A stretch of 64,000 bases of DNA, taken from the NCBI GenBank assembly GCA_030068145.1, contig JAPJBO010000112.1, forward strand, positions 1-64,000. Reading direction: 5' to 3'. The notes below the pieces were generated by a model. The model made no database searches. It saw only the letters and a list, made by a program, of their open reading frames with translations, and was not told the origin of the DNA. Each line of letters opens with the position of its first letter. Positions within the stretch are counted from its first letter, which is position 1. This DNA comes from Diplonema papillatum. Its lineage: Eukaryota; Euglenozoa; Diplonemea; Diplonemida; Diplonemidae. A program made the position numbers and the translations under genes. Positions 21,240-35,200 of the stretch are shown here, piece by piece.

Positions 21240-21745
21240 AGCCTTTTTTTCTTTTTGTATAAGTTGAGGAGACTGCCACCTGCTATAGACAAAGGAGGTA
21301 AATGTACTGTAGCCCACACGAAACACAGGTAAATCTGGGTTTAGTGGCGTGCGTAAGCGTTCAACAAAAAAGACTCACTTTGTAGTTGTATTGTTTTCTC
21401 CCCCTCTATCCTCCTTCGAAATGAGCACAAGGCAGTCCCTCGAGTATTTTTACATAAGCGCCAGCTTGGAAGGACATGCTCGACAAAAGCTGCCAGACAA
21501 AGAACCGAAGGGATCCCAAGTGCTGTAACTACCGAACCACGTGTTGAATGGACGTGAGGTCATGCTGGTCTACCCCTACGACAAATCACACAAACGCAAC
21601 AGGTCAAAGTCCTGAGCGAGAAAACAACACACGGTGGTGTAAGCGAAGAACAAATCAGATTGTGTTTGCACTGTATTTGCCCCTTTATATTTCCTCCCTT
21701 CCATTCGGAGTCAATACAGCTACGTCGAGTATTTTCCTTTCATGG
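21240..21745 (+). mobile_element. Elements A and B joined head to tail
   Basis: Element A occupies about 21245-21440 and ends CCTCGAGTATTTTT. Element B begins at once (ACATAAGCGCCAGCTTGG) and runs to about 21745, ending TACAGCTACGTCGAGTATTT. Both ends share CGAGTATTT, so B may use the same terminus as A. Confidence 0.75.
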
Positions 21746-22627
21746 GCAGTTCAGCAGGCATCCACTACCCGATTGTATCGTGCAAGCACGAAGAGAATAG
21801 CGCACTTAGTTAATAAGTCTTTTCGACGACTGTTGCGAACAGACAGAGAACACGGGCATTGTGGAAGCTTCGTCTGATACCAGCAGCTTTGTGGATCCTT
21901 TCCCAGAGTCTAAAATGCTGTAGTTCAACTCGTTTTTTTCCAACGGAGCGTCTCGCGTTCCTTGTGTAACGTTGTTGGTACTACTTGATAGTCTTTTGCA
22001 GCATACAACATGAAACTTACCAAGCAGGTGAGTTCTGCCTGTGCGCACAACAAATAAAAGAAAGCGCCATACTAATCTTCTCCCAAGCTCATTGCAAGGA
22101 AGCCGCATACCCTGTTCTGTCGTCGTACCGTTAGCCAACCGTCTTCTACCGCGCTTCTTCTTTTTTCTGCTACCGTGCGAACCCGGGTGTCCTTTTGCTT
22201 TTTCAGACCGGCGTCCTATCTTCTCCACTTTCCCTTATCGCGGTTTCTGGTCCGAAACAAGTAACTTCATCATGTATCATCCACACTGAGCCGCGGAGCA
22301 GAGTTGACGGGTGCTTGTGGCAGTTTGCAAAACTCCGTGCCCAGGTTCGTGCAATTCGTGGTTGAGACCTTGCCCTCGGAAGCAATATCCCCACAAGACA
22401 ACAAAAATGCGCAATTCTTCGCCTTATGTACGTTCCCCGACTTCTGTTGAGGGGAGCCCAGCTGCATTCTGTACTCATTTTTCCTCTCTTGTTTTTGAAC
22501 CTATTCCACCGTTGGTTACAGACACAATTCCCTTGATCCTCCCTTCCTTCAGTCAAACAATGATGCGAACACCTAAATCTTGCCTATGTTGACAAACTGT
22601 GTCAGCATTGCAGAGCCACTTACTGCG
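21746..22627. other. No gene recognised
   Basis: Mixed-composition sequence with short open frames on both strands and no domain, repeat or RNA feature I can support. Confidence 0.4.
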
Positions 22628-25600
22628 TTAGTTGTGTTCAAGGCGTTGGAGTGGAGCGACATCAATCAGCAACCCCGCTTAGAGACCTATTCCACCCGAG
22701 CTCCTCATTAACACCTGTGCACATTCGTTAGTTGTGTTCAAGGCGTTGGAGAGGCGCGAGAGTCATCAATCAGCAACCCCGCTGTTATTAGAGACCTATT
22801 CCACCCGAGCTCCTCATTAACACCTGTGCACATTCGTTAGTTGTGTTCAAGGCGTTGGAGAGGCGCGAGAGTCATCAATCAGCAACCCCGCTGTTATTAG
22901 AGACCTATTCCACCCGAGCTCCTCATTAACACCTGTGCACATTCGTTAGTTGTGTTCAAGGCGTTGGAGAGGCGCGAGAGTCATCAATCAGCAACCCCGC
23001 AGTTAATAGATACCTATTCCACCCGAGCTCCTCATTAACACCTGTGCACATTCGTTAGTTGTGTTCAAGGCGTTGGAGAGGCGCGAGAGTCATCAATCAG
23101 CAACCCCGCAGTTAATAGATACCTATTCCACCCGAGCTCCTCATTAACACCTGTGCACATTCGTTAGTTGTGTTCAAGGCGTTGGAGAGGCGCGAGAGTC
23201 ATCAATCAGCAACCCCGCAGTTAATAGATACCTATTCCACCCGAGCTCCTCATTAACACCTGTGCACATTCGTTAGTTGTGTTCAAGGCGTTGGAGAGGC
23301 GCGAGAGTCATCAATCAGCAACCCCGCTGTTATTAGAGACCTATTCCACCCGAGCTCCTCATTAACACCTGTGCACATTCGTTAGTTGTGTTCAAGGCGT
23401 TGGAGAGGCGCGAGAGTCATCAATCAGCAACCCCGCTGTTATTAGAGACCTATTCCACCCGAGCTCCTCATTAACACCTGTGCACATTCGTTAGTTGTGT
23501 TCAAGGCGTTGGAGAGGCGCGAGAGTCATCAATCAGCAACCCCGCAGTTAATAGATACCTATTCCACCCGAGCTCCTCATTAACACCTGTGCACATTCGT
23601 TAGTTGTGTTCAAGGCGTTGGAGAGGCGCGAGAGTCATCAATCAGCAACCCCGCAGTTAATAGATACCTATTCCACCCGAGCTCCTCATTAACACCTGTG
23701 CACATTCGTTAGTTGTGTTCAAGGCGTTGGAGAGGCGCGAGAGTCATCAATCAGCAACCCCGCAGTTAATAGATACCTATTCCACCCGAGCTCCTCATTA
23801 ACACCTGTGCACATTCGTTAGTTGTGTTCAAGGCGTTGGAGAGGCGCGAGAGTCATCAATCAGCAACCCCGCAGTTAATAGATACCTATTCCACCCGAGC
23901 TCCTCATTAACACCTGTGCACATTCGTTAGTTGTGTTCAAGGCGTTGGAGAGGCGCGAGAGTCATCAATCAGCAACCCCGCTGTTATTAGAGACCTATTC
24001 CACCCGAGCTCCTCATTAACACCTGTGCACATTCGTTAGTTGTGTTCAAGGCGTTGGAGAGGCGCGAGAGTCATCAATCAGCAACCCCGCTGTTATTAGA
24101 TACCTATTCCACCCGAGCTCCTCATTAACACCTGTGCACATTCGTTAGTTGTGTTCAAGGCGTTGGAGAGGCGCGAGAGTCATCAATCAGCAACCCCGCA
24201 GTTAATAGATACCTATTCCACCCGAGCTCCTCATTAACACCTGTGCACATTCGTTAGTTGTGTTCAAGGCGTTGGAGAGGCGCGAGAGTCATCAATCAGC
24301 AACCCCGCAGTTAATAGATACCTATTCCACCCGAGCTCCTCATTAACACCTGTGCACATTCGTTAGTTGTGTTCAAGGCGTTGGAGAGGCGCGAGAGTCA
24401 TCAATCAGCAACCCCGCAGTTAATAGATACCTATTCCACCCGAGCTCCTCATTAACACCTGTGCACATTCGTTAGTTGTGTTCAAGGCGTTGGAGAGGCG
24501 CGAGAGTCATCAATCAGCAACCCCGCAGTTAATAGATACCTATTCCACCCGAGCTCCTCATTAACACCTGTGCACATTCGTTAGTTGTGTTCAAGGCGTT
24601 GGAGAGGCGCGAGAGTCATCAATCAGCAACCCCGCAGTTAATAGATACCTATTCCACCCGAGCTCCTCATTAACACCTGTGCACATTCGTTAGTTGTGTT
24701 CAAGGCGTTGGAGAGGCGCGAGAGTCATCAATCAGCAACCCCGCAGTTAATAGATACCTATTCCACCCGAGCTCCTCATTAACACCTGTGCACATTCGTT
24801 AGTTGTGTTCAAGGCGTTGGAGAGGCGCGAGAGTCATCAATCAGCAACCCCGCAGTTAATAGATACCTATTCCACCCGAGCTCCTCATTAACACCTGTGC
24901 ACATTCGTTAGTTGTGTTCAAGGCGTTGGAGAGGCGCGAGAGTCATCAATCAGCAACCCCGCAGTTAATAGATACCTATTCCACCCGAGCTCCTCATTAA
25001 CACCTGTGCACATTCGTTAGTTGTGTTCAAGGCGTTGGAGAGGCGCGAGAGTCATCAATCAGCAACCCCGCAGTTAATAGATACCTATTCCACCCGAGCT
25101 CCTCATTAACACCTGTGCACATTCGTTAGTTGTGTTCAAGGCGTTGGAGAGGCGCGAGAGTCATCAATCAGCAACCCCGCAGTTAATAGATACCTATTCC
25201 ACCCGAGCTCCTCATTAACACCTGTGCACATTCGTTAGTTGTGTTCAAGGCGTTGGAGAGGCGCGAGAGTCATCAATCAGCAACCCCGCAGTTAATAGAT
25301 ACCTATTCCACCCGAGCTCCTCATTAACACCTGTGCACATTCGTTAGTTGTGTTCAAGGCGTTGGAGAGGCGCGAGAGTCATCAATCAGCAACCCCGCAG
25401 TTAATAGATACCTATTCCACCCGAGCTCCTCATTAACACCTGTGCACATTCGTTAGTTGTGTTCAAGGCGTTGGAGAGGCGCGAGAGTCATCAATCAGCA
25501 ACCCCGCAGTTATTAGAGACCTATTCCACCCGAGCTCCTCATTAACACCTGTGCACATTCGTTAGTTGTGTTCAAGGCGTTGGAGAGGCGCGAGAGTCAT

Positions 25601-28160
25601 CAATCAGCAACCCCGCAGTTAATAGATACCTATTCCACCCGAGCTCCTCATTAACACCTGTGCACATTCGTTAGTTGTGTTCAAGGCGTTGGAGAGGCGC
25701 GAGAGTCATCAATCAGCAACCCCGCAGTTAATAGATACCTATTCCACCCGAGCTCCTCATTAACACCTGTGCACATTCGTTAGTTGTGTTCAAGGCGTTG
25801 GAGAGGCGCGAGAGTCATCAATCAGCAACCCCGCAGTTAATAGATACCTATTCCACCCGAGCTCCTCATTAACACCTGTGCACATTCGTTAGTTGTGTTC
25901 AAGGCGTTGGAGAGGCGCGAGAGTCATCAATCAGCAACCCCGCAGTTAATAGATACCTATTCCACCCGAGCTCCTCATTAACACCTGTGCACATTCGTTA
26001 GTTGTGTTCAAGGCGTTGGAGAGGCGCGAGAGTCATCAATCAGCAACCCCGCAGTTATTAGAGACCTATTCCACCCGAGCTCCTCATTAACACCTGTGCA
26101 CATTCGTTAGTTGTGTTCAAGGCGTTGGAGAGGCGCGAGAGTCATCAATCAGCAACCCCGCAGTTAATAGATACCTATTCCACCCGAGCTCCTCATTAAC
26201 ACCTGTGCACATTCGTTAGTTGTGTTCAAGGCGTTGGAGAGGCGCGAGAGTCATCAATCAGCAACCCCGCAGTTAATAGATACCTATTCCACCCGAGCTC
26301 CTCATTAACACCTGTGCACATTCGTTAGTTGTGTTCAAGGCGTTGGAGAGGCGCGAGAGTCATCAATCAGCAACCCCGCAGTTAATAGAGACCTATTCCA
26401 CCCGAGCTCCTCATTAACACCTGTGCACATTCGTTAGTTGTGTTCAAGGCGTTGGAGAGGCGCGAGAGTCATCAATCAGCAACCCCGCAGTTAATAGATA
26501 CCTATTCCACCCGAGCTCCTCATTAACACCTGTGCACATTCGTTAGTTGTGTTCAAGGCGTTGGAGAGGCGCGAGAGTCATCAATCAGCAACCCCGCAGT
26601 TAATAGATACCTATTCCACCCGAGCTCCTCATTAACACCTGTGCACATTCGTTAGTTGTGTTCAAGGCGTTGGAGAGGCGCGAGAGTCATCAATCAGCAA
26701 CCCCGCAGTTAATAGATACCTATTCCACCCGAGCTCCTCATTAACACCTGTGCACATTCGTTAGTTGTGTTCAAGGCGTTGGAGAGGCGCGAGAGTCATC
26801 AATCAGCAACCCCGCAGTTAATAGATACCTATTCCACCCGAGCTCCTCATTAACACCTGTGCACATTCGTTAGTTGTGTTCAAGGCGTTGGAGAGGCGCG
26901 AGAGTCATCAATCAGCAACCCCGCTGTTATTAGATACCTATTCCACCCGAGCTCCTCATTAACACCTGTGCACATTCGTTAGTTGTGTTCAAGGCGTTGG
27001 AGAGGCGCGAGAGTCATCAATCAGCAACCCCGCAGTTAATAGATACCTATTCCACCCGAGCTCCTCATTAACACCTGTGCACATTCGTTAGTTGTGTTCA
27101 AGGCGTTGGAGAGGCGCGAGAGTCATCAATCAGCAACCCCGCAGTTAATAGATACCTATTCCACCCGAGCTCCTCATTAACACCTGTGCACATTCGTTAG
27201 TTGTGTTCAAGGCGTTGGAGAGGCGCGAGAGTCATCAATCAGCAACCCCGCAGTTAATAGATACCTATTCCACCCGAGCTCCTCATTAACACCTGTGCAC
27301 ATTCGTTAGTTGTGTTCAAGGCGTTGGAGAGGCGCGAGAGTCATCAATCAGCAACCCCGCAGTTAATAGATACCTATTCCACCCGAGCTCCTCATTAACA
27401 CCTGTGCACATTCGTTAGTTGTGTTCAAGGCGTTGGAGAGGCGCGAGAGTCATCAATCAGCAACCCCGCAGTTAATAGAGAGACCTATTCCACCCGAGCT
27501 CCTCATTAACACCTGTGCACATTCGTTAGTTGTGTTCAAGGCGTTGGAGAGGCGCGAGAGTCATCAATCAGCAACCCCGCAGTTAATAGATACCTATTCC
27601 ACCCGAGCTCCTCATTAACACCTGTGCACATTCGTTAGTTGTGTTCAAGGCGTTGGAGAGGCGCGAGAGTCATCAATCAGCAACCCCGCAGTTAATAGAT
27701 ACCTATTCCACCCGAGCTCCTCATTAACACCTGTGCACATTCGTTAGTTGTGTTCAAGGCGTTGGAGAGGCGCGAGAGTCATCAATCAGCAACCCCGCAG
27801 TTAATAGATACCTATTCCACCCGAGCTCCTCATTAACACCTGTGCACATTCGTTAGTTGTGTTCAAGGCGTTGGAGAGGCGCGAGAGTCATCAATCAGCA
27901 ACCCCGCAGTTAATAGATACCTATTCCACCCGAGCTCCTCATTAACACCTGTGCACATTCGTTAGTTGTGTTCAAGGCGTTGGAGAGGCGCGAGAGTCAT
28001 CAATCAGCAACCCCGCAGTTAATAGATACCTATTCCACCCGAGCTCCTCATTAACACCTGTGCACATTCGTTAGTTGTGTTCAAGGCGTTGGAGAGGCGC
28101 GAGAGTCATCAATCAGCAACCCCGCTGTTATTAAAGACCTATTCCACCCGAGCTCCTGAG
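22628..28160. repeat. 109-bp satellite, about 50 tandem copies
   Basis: The unit begins TTAGTTGTGTTCAAGGCGTT and contains CCACCCGAGCTCCTCATTAA. The period is 109 bp almost throughout; the first unit is short and diverged, and one near 27475 is 111 bp. Two main variants differ at one block (GCTGTTATTAGAGACC versus GCAGTTAATAGATACC), with a few recombinant forms. The array stops abruptly at a G run (28163). No continuous frame spans the units. Confidence 0.97.
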
Positions 28161-28162
28161 TA

Positions 28163-28215
28163 CTGGGGTGGGGGGGGGGGGGGGTCGAATACAAGAGGTA
28201 CCTGTTGTATTCGGT
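28163..28215. repeat. G run plus inverted repeat at the satellite edge
   Basis: A run of about 16 G is followed by a 28-bp inverted repeat with arms CGAATACAA and TTGTATTCG. The form (G run then GTCGAAT) resembles the termini of element G. Confidence 0.6.
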
Positions 28216-28689
28216 GCCCATCCTGCAATTTTAGCGAAAAAGAAATCCAATAGAGTACCGCAAACCCGGAACCCGCGGGAACTCCCTGCTTCTTGAAAGA
28301 CGCATAGAATTTGTGGTCCCCGGGTCTATTTTCCCACGGTTCACTTCATCGGAGCTGAACGTGAGCACAATCTAGCCGAAACAGGACTGCTACATGGGCC
28401 AGCAAACAAATGGCACCAACCAGTGGGTCGATTGCCGTCCTTCCAAATGAAAACCTGTGGTTTCCATGCCCGGTGCCCCGCATGTGGTCAAGACCCATGA
28501 ACCACGCACATAACTTTTGGTCCCCGGGTCTATTTTTCACGGTTCTTTTTCATCAGAGCAAATCGCGATCACCTTTTATGACGGCTTTCATAAAGGTCTG
28601 TTATGCGGACCAAGAAAAAATCCAACTTTTTTTCCAGATTTCCAAAAATGCGTCTTGTATGCAAGGTACCTCTTCTATTGAAGGTACCC

Positions 28690-28812
28690 CCCCCAGTACA
28701 CCTGCGCGCATTCGTTGTGTTCAAGGCGTTGGAGAGGCGCGAACGTCATACATTTATGGAAGACCTATCTCACCCGCGGGAACCGCGCTGTCAATTGGAG
28801 ACCTTCTGCACC
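28690..28812 (+). repeat. Diverged solitary satellite unit
   Basis: CATTCGTTGTGTTCAAGGCG through GGAGAGGCGCGAACGTCAT and ACCTATCTCACCCG follows the order of the 109-bp unit. It lies 530 bp beyond the array. A direct duplication around GGTCCCCGGGTCTATTTT (28311-28354 and 28516-28558) lies between. Confidence 0.7.
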
Positions 28813-28859
28813 TGAGGGCTTACGTGGATTTCCACACGTTAATTCTTTTCGGATTTTAT

Positions 28860-29130
28860 TTCCCCACGTGTGCTTCCACGTGTGGATCCACAGGTACCAC
28901 ATGTGGATTTAGGTATATTTCTCCCCCCACATGTGCTTGCCACAGGTTGGTCCACATGCAGGGGAGTCTAGGCCCAAGGGCAGCCAGGTGTCGCCAAGTC
29001 CAGTAGCGAGGCTATTTTTTTTTTTTGCCCGCCGCACATAGGGGGGGATAGGTTTTTTTCCCCTCGAACCTCAAGCGCCCACATGTGGACCACACGTATT
29101 TTCTCTGAGGCCAAAAACGGAAGCGTAAGC
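28860..29130. promoter_or_regulatory. Cluster of CACGTG/CACATGTG palindromes upstream of CFAP52
   Basis: At least six E-box-like or related words (CCACGTGTGG, CCACATGTGG, CACATGTG) fall within 270 bp and end about 160 bp before the CFAP52 start. The last ~60 bp (GCGCCCACATGTGGACCACA onward) recur in CFAP52 intron 2 at 35556-35615. A promoter role is inferred only from position and density. Confidence 0.35.
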
Positions 29131-29288
29131 CCTGACCTGAACTCCTTATTAACACTGCTGTTGGTGATGAAAAGATTGGAACCAAGAATTTGGACAGCGT
29201 TTGAAGTAGTCAAAGTTGCAGGTAGAGGGGAATTGGGGGGAAGGGCGTGGAGGACGGCGGTCCTGACGGGGCAAGTAAGCCTGGCACC

Positions 29289-32200
29289 ATGACAATGAGT
29301 GCCAGCTATCCGTTTCAAGGCAGCTGCAACGTCACGCCCCTAGTCGCGCAGGCGTCGGTTATCAACTCTGCTGGCAGCGTCCGTAGAGAAGACGCAACCG
29401 AAGGTTCTCAACGAAGCGGAAGGGAGCCGCAGAGCCACAGCCCTCTGGAGCTGGAGCACGCTATTGGCTGCAATGGGAAGAACCTGCACACTGCTGTCCT
29501 TCACCCGACGGCGATACCGCTGGTGGCCGTGTGCGCTATTGGGAAACTAGTCGTCACGGTGAACACAGAGGATCTGCAGGACCAACACATTTTCAAGGGG
29601 CACGATGCTGTTGTCACCGCTGTAGACGTGTCGAACTCTGGAGACTTTCTCGTATCAGGGCAATCCGCGTCTGAAACTGGCAAGGACGGCATGGGGTACA
29701 TCATCGTCTGGGACTACCACGCGCGGCACAAATGCTATGTGCTACCAGGCCACCTTGGAGGTATGCTTTTCTTATCGACCTGCTACAGGCCCTTGTGCGA
29801 CGAGCCCTCATTCCCGACAGAGCCAGAGCGCCGTGTCTGACGCCAGGCAGAAAGAGCCACTGCCACGCACGTCCTAACCGCCATGGACCACCGCCATCGA
29901 AGTTTCTGCGGCACAACGACCATCGACATGAGGACGGCAGAACCGACCCTTCAACAAGTTTTAGCCGACTTCGCCAAATGCGATCGAGAGGTCATGAGAC
30001 CTGGCTGATGCAAAAGGGAGTAAACTGAGTGGTGAGTGGGGATTGTCTCAGAGGAAGAAGTTGTTGTTTGAAAGGAGGAAATCAAAGGTCCACAAGGAAA
30101 ACAAAGCAAGCAAAGAAACAAAGTCGCCAGGCATCAGAACGACGTATACCGCCGACCGCACAAAAAAACGGAAAAAAAGGAGCCCAGCACGAGCTGCTGT
30201 TGTTTACAAAAAAAGGTCTCTTCAACGTGCCAACGCGAGTCGAATCGTGTGCTGCAAACACAGCCGTTCTTGGTCTGTCTGTCGTTCGCAATTCTTTAGC
30301 TCGACCAGGACCAAAGGTACTCCTTGCAGCACGAAACAGAGTTCTGCCAGCTAGCGTTCGCCGTCTCCGAGTTAGCCGTGCCTCTCTGCTCCGTCTGCCG
30401 CGTCTCACCGGGCGTCTGCCCAAGACAGGTTGGGGAATCGGCAACCGCAACATTCTGGAAACCAGAAGTGCAAGTTATCAAGGTCGCCATCGAGAAGGCC
30501 CCCCCATTGACACCTAATCCACCTTGGAAAACGGAAGAAAGAAAGAAAGAGAAAAAGGCCGCTCCTGGTCCAGGAACGTGACGGTCAACCACAGCTTGCG
30601 AAGCTTGAGTCGGAGGCAGCACAGTGCCACAACCCCGTCCGCTCTCCCCTGCGACTGACCGTCTGGACGAGCTTGCGTTCAGCGCGAGCGCCAAGCCCAA
30701 GGTGCGCCACGCCTTGATGCTTTAGTGTGCGAAATCGGTAGCCACTTGACCCGTAGGCCCGTGGCTCTGCAGTACCGCCGAACACGTGAAGCTTGGCTCC
30801 CGTGTAGCACGCTTTCCCTGGTACCATGGAAACCTTGGAAAACGGAAAAATCTAAAAGAAATATGCGTTTTTTCGGGAACCCCGGGGCCAGCCCCGTGGT
30901 GTATGGGTCACACTGAGTCCAGCAACTGCTGGTAGGGTCCTAGTTAAAGTCTTCAACAATTAAACCCGGGACAGTCATAAACGCGTCACCAGTCAACCCC
31001 CCTAGTTTAGAGCGTAGATTTTCGTCCTAAATCATAACCTGCTGACCGGTCTTTTTGGCTGACACCGGGGTTTCCGCTCCAACACCCAATTTTTCGAGAC
31101 TGGAGGTCCTATGAACATGCAATGTGAATAGCCTCTATTCGAGCCAACCCGGCTTTTTTTACTGTACTGTTTTGTACTAGATAATAGCGCGGAGCTGGCT
31201 TTTTCCGTTTTTCGGATTTCATGCCTGTATGGTCCACTTCAACAGTGCGACGGTCTCCGGACCCACAGGTCCGCGGTTCGATCCCCGCGCGAAGTGTTTT
31301 TTTCGGTTTGAAATTTTTGAGAATTTTTCGAGACTGGAGGTCCTATGAACATGCAATGTTCACCAGAACTTTGCTTCACCCGAACTTCGCCCGAACTTTG
31401 TTTCGCCCGATCTTAGCTTCACCAGAACTTTGCTTCACCCGAACTTTGCTTCCCCCAGAACTTAGCTTCGCCCGGACTTTGTTTCGCCCGAACTTAGCTT
31501 GACCCGAACTTTGCTTCGCCCGAACTTTGCTTCACCAGAACTTAGCTTCGCCCGAACTTTGCTTCGCCCGAACTTTGCTTCCCCCAGAACTTTGTTTCGC
31601 CCGAACTTTGCTTCACCAGAACTTTGCTTCATCCGAACTTTGCTTCCCCCAGAACTTAGCTTCGCCCGGACTTTGTTTCGCCCGAACTTAGCTTGACCCG
31701 AACTTTGCTTTGCCCGAACTTTGCTTCACCAGAACTTAGCTTCCCCAGAACTTTGTTTCGCCCGAACTTTGCTTCACCAGAACTTTGCTTCATCCGAACT
31801 TAGCTTCGCCCAGAACTTTGCTTCGCCCGAACTTTGTTTCGCCCGAACTTTGTTTCGCCCGAACTTAGCTTCACCAGAACTTTGCTTCACCCGAACTTAG
31901 CTTCGCCCGAACTTTGCTTCACCAGAACTTAGCTTCCCCCAGAACTTTGTTTCGCCAGAACTTTGCTTCACCAGAACTTTGCTTCATCCGAACTTAGCTT
32001 CGCCCAGAACTTTGCTTCGCCCGAACTTTGTTTCGCCCGAACTTTGTTTCGCCCGAACTTTGTTTCGCCCGAACTTAGCTTCACCAGAACTTTGCTTCAC
32101 CCGAACTTAGCTTCGCCCGAACTTTGCTTCACCAGAACTTAGCTTCACCCGAACTTTGCTTCACCCGAACTTAGCTTCGCCGAACTTTGTTTCGCCCGAT

Positions 32201-35200
32201 CTTAGCTTCACCAGAACGTCCGAACTTTGCTTCACCCAGAACTTAGCTTCGCCCGGACTTTGTTTCGCCCGAACTTAGCTTCACCTTCGCCCGAACTTTG
32301 CTTCACCAGAACTTTGCTCACCCGAACTTAGCTTCGCCCGAACTTTGCTTCGCCCGAACTTTGTTTCGCCCGAACTTAGCTTCACCCGAACTTTGCTTCA
32401 CCAGAACTTAGCATTGCCCGAACTTAGCTTCGCCCGAACTTTGCTGTTCCCCGAACTTTAACTGCTGCCTCCAGTCTCGCCACGCGCCGGCCTTAGCCGA
32501 GCGCACGTACTTTCAAGACCCCCTGCACAGGACACAGGACCTCCGAAAAAAGTTGGACCGCCAGAGCCCAGAAAAGGTGAGTTGTACCATTTTGTCCGGT
32601 CCAACTTAGGTATAATTGAGAATCCACTTAGTCTTCAAAGAAACAAGTTTCTTTTCCTACAAAAAAAAAAAAAAAGCAGCAACCCCTCAACCGGCAACAA
32701 CATGATGAAGCAGTAGACACACCGCGTTCGTTCCCAACACCCCAGCCAAGCAATACCAACACCCCAAGAAGTACTACTCTCGCGGTACCCAACTTCCCCC
32801 AACACCCTTGCGCGTCAAGAATCCTCCGAGTCCTCGAAACTCCCCGCTATCAGCGGACATCCTGCACATCATCATCACCAACTCTCCCGTGCACCAGCCT
32901 GCAAACATCCCCTCAGCTCCGCCATCGCTACGCTCTGTCACTCGCAGTCCACCGCAGCAGATCAGCAGATAAACCCCCCGCTTTCAAACCCCTCTCCTGG
33001 CCAAGCAACCGTTTCTTAGCCCCATACGCTGCGAGTTACACGGCATTCGGACTCGCGAAGGCCCACGAATACAAGTACGTGCTCGGAAAGAGCGAGCATT
33101 CGGGATGCACACGGTTCGCGAAGCACCGTGAGCGAAGGCTCACGGTAACTAGTCTAAAGTTCCGGTAACCCACAAGCCGACGTGCCCGGTTTGCTACGTG
33201 TGCACAGAACAGAAACACAGAAACTACACAAAGGGTGCTGCGGTGCCGACGGGGTAGCTCGGCACGGGAGTTCCCTCCAGGAAGGGCCTTTTGGCAAATT
33301 CTGATAGGCTGTGAACGAAGTAAGGTAGTGAGACCGGGCGTCAATTTGTACTTGAGCCCGTGCAGGCAAAACAAGTCCTGAGTGGTACTTTAGACTTTGA
33401 AAGAACGTACTGGTACGGGGCCGGTCTCCGACCCAATCACCATTCCCTCAACTCCCTCAGGAATCAGCATACCTCCCAACCTGCATCATCCTTTTTCGAC
33501 AGAAGTTCGCGCAAACCATGAATCAAATCAGCCTCCCCCGCACTCGTCCGCAGCTCCGCCATCGCTCCGCTTTGGAAACCGCAGACCATCGCAGCAGATC
33601 AGCAGCTACTGTAAGTGAACTAATTCAAACAACTCAATGAACGCCGTCACAGGCAACTGACTGAGCGAATATCGCCGGAAACACACAAAAAAAAAAAACA
33701 CTAACCCAAACAACTTCCGCCGGTAGAGAAACCTCGCCTGAAGAAATCAACTGCCTTCGGGTAGGCTAGTCTGACACTAGTTGTCGTCGGGGAAAAAAAA
33801 AAACAATACCACCTTCCCTAATGAAGAAAAACCCCCTTGCCCAGGTATTTATGCTGTGCGGTTCTCGCCTGACGATCGATGGCTCGCATCGACGGGGAAA
33901 GATGTAAAGACACTGATATGGGACGTGCAGACCAGCGAGCTGTCCGGCGGCCTGAAGGACGTGATGGAGAATGACGCGGCTCTCGGCCTGGCGTGGGGCG
34001 CCATCACGGAGCCGGGTACCCGCCGGCAGGCGTACGACCTCTTCATCACGTACAACACCGGAGTCCGCTTGTGCACGTGGGGCTTCGACCTGAAGACGAT
34101 GCAGTACCGCTCGGCGTCGCTAACCTTCCAGTTGCCCGGGAGCGGCGGCCGGATTGGCGGCTTCATGCGGCAGTACAACTGCGTGTGCCTGTGCGGCGAC
34201 AGCTTGCTCTGCGGAACCGCGTCGGACTTGCTGATTTTCGGCGTCGAATCGAAGCTGTTCAAGGTGAACATCGTGCTCGGGATGGGCGGTGTGCTGTCTA
34301 TGGTCGAGTTGCGAAACGAATCGTCCGCAGTGCTGGTTGGTTGTGGAGACGGCAGGTTGTTCAAGTTGAAGCAGAAGGGAGCCGGCGCATACGGAGGGGC
34401 CGGCGGGAGGGTGAAAAGAGAGTCGATGGCCACTGCGCACGACTGGGAAGCGGCGGGCGAGTTGCAGCTTCCGCCCGGGGGCGTCACGTCGTTGTCGCTG
34501 TCAGGGGACGGAACAGAGGTGCTCGCCGGGACGAGCAAAGGGGAATTATACAGAATCCACCCTTCCACCCTGTCGGCGACGCTTTTATCCGTCTCGCACA
34601 CCGACTCCGTTGTTGACGTGGCCGTGCCCTCCAACCAATCCGACGTTTTCGCGACCGCCTCCACCGACAACACGGTCCGCCTGTGGTCGATGGATTCGTA
34701 CACGCAGCTCTCCCTCTATTCCACGCAGAAATCGACACCCACGTGCATCGCCTTCAGTCAAACCCAAAGCCCCGCACCGCAGCAGCAACACCAAAGGCCG
34801 ACCGATCTGCAGCCGTTGATCACCGGTTGGGCTGACGGCACTATATCTTGCCTCGATCTCGGTGAGAAGGCAGCGAGCGTCCTGTGGTGCATCGCGACAG
34901 CCCATCGAGGTGCGGTTTGTGCGGTGTCGTCGTCGGAGCACTACATTTTGTCCGCCGGGTCCGACGGGGCAACCCGGGTTTGGGCTGCGAAGTCCAGGGA
35001 GTGCGTGGCTGTGGTCGAGGCGCACGCCAAAAAAGTGACCGCGGTGCTGCCGGACGCGACGTCCGCCCGCATCCTGCACAGCTGCTCACTGGACAAGACG
35101 GTGATGACGTTCGACCTCGCGCAGCAGTGCGGGTTGCCCAACCGGCAGGGGCCCAAACGGCTCGTGTATAAAACCGAGCCGGAGTCGTCGGGGTTCGTCG

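Noticed and set aside
22628..28160. CRISPR array
   Set aside because: Units are contiguous near-identical 109-bp repeats without unique spacers, in a eukaryotic genome.
31233..31301. Functional tRNA gene
   Set aside because: The B box is good but the T-loop length, anticodon arm and A box do not fit a clean cloverleaf, and repeated flanks indicate a SINE-like repeat.
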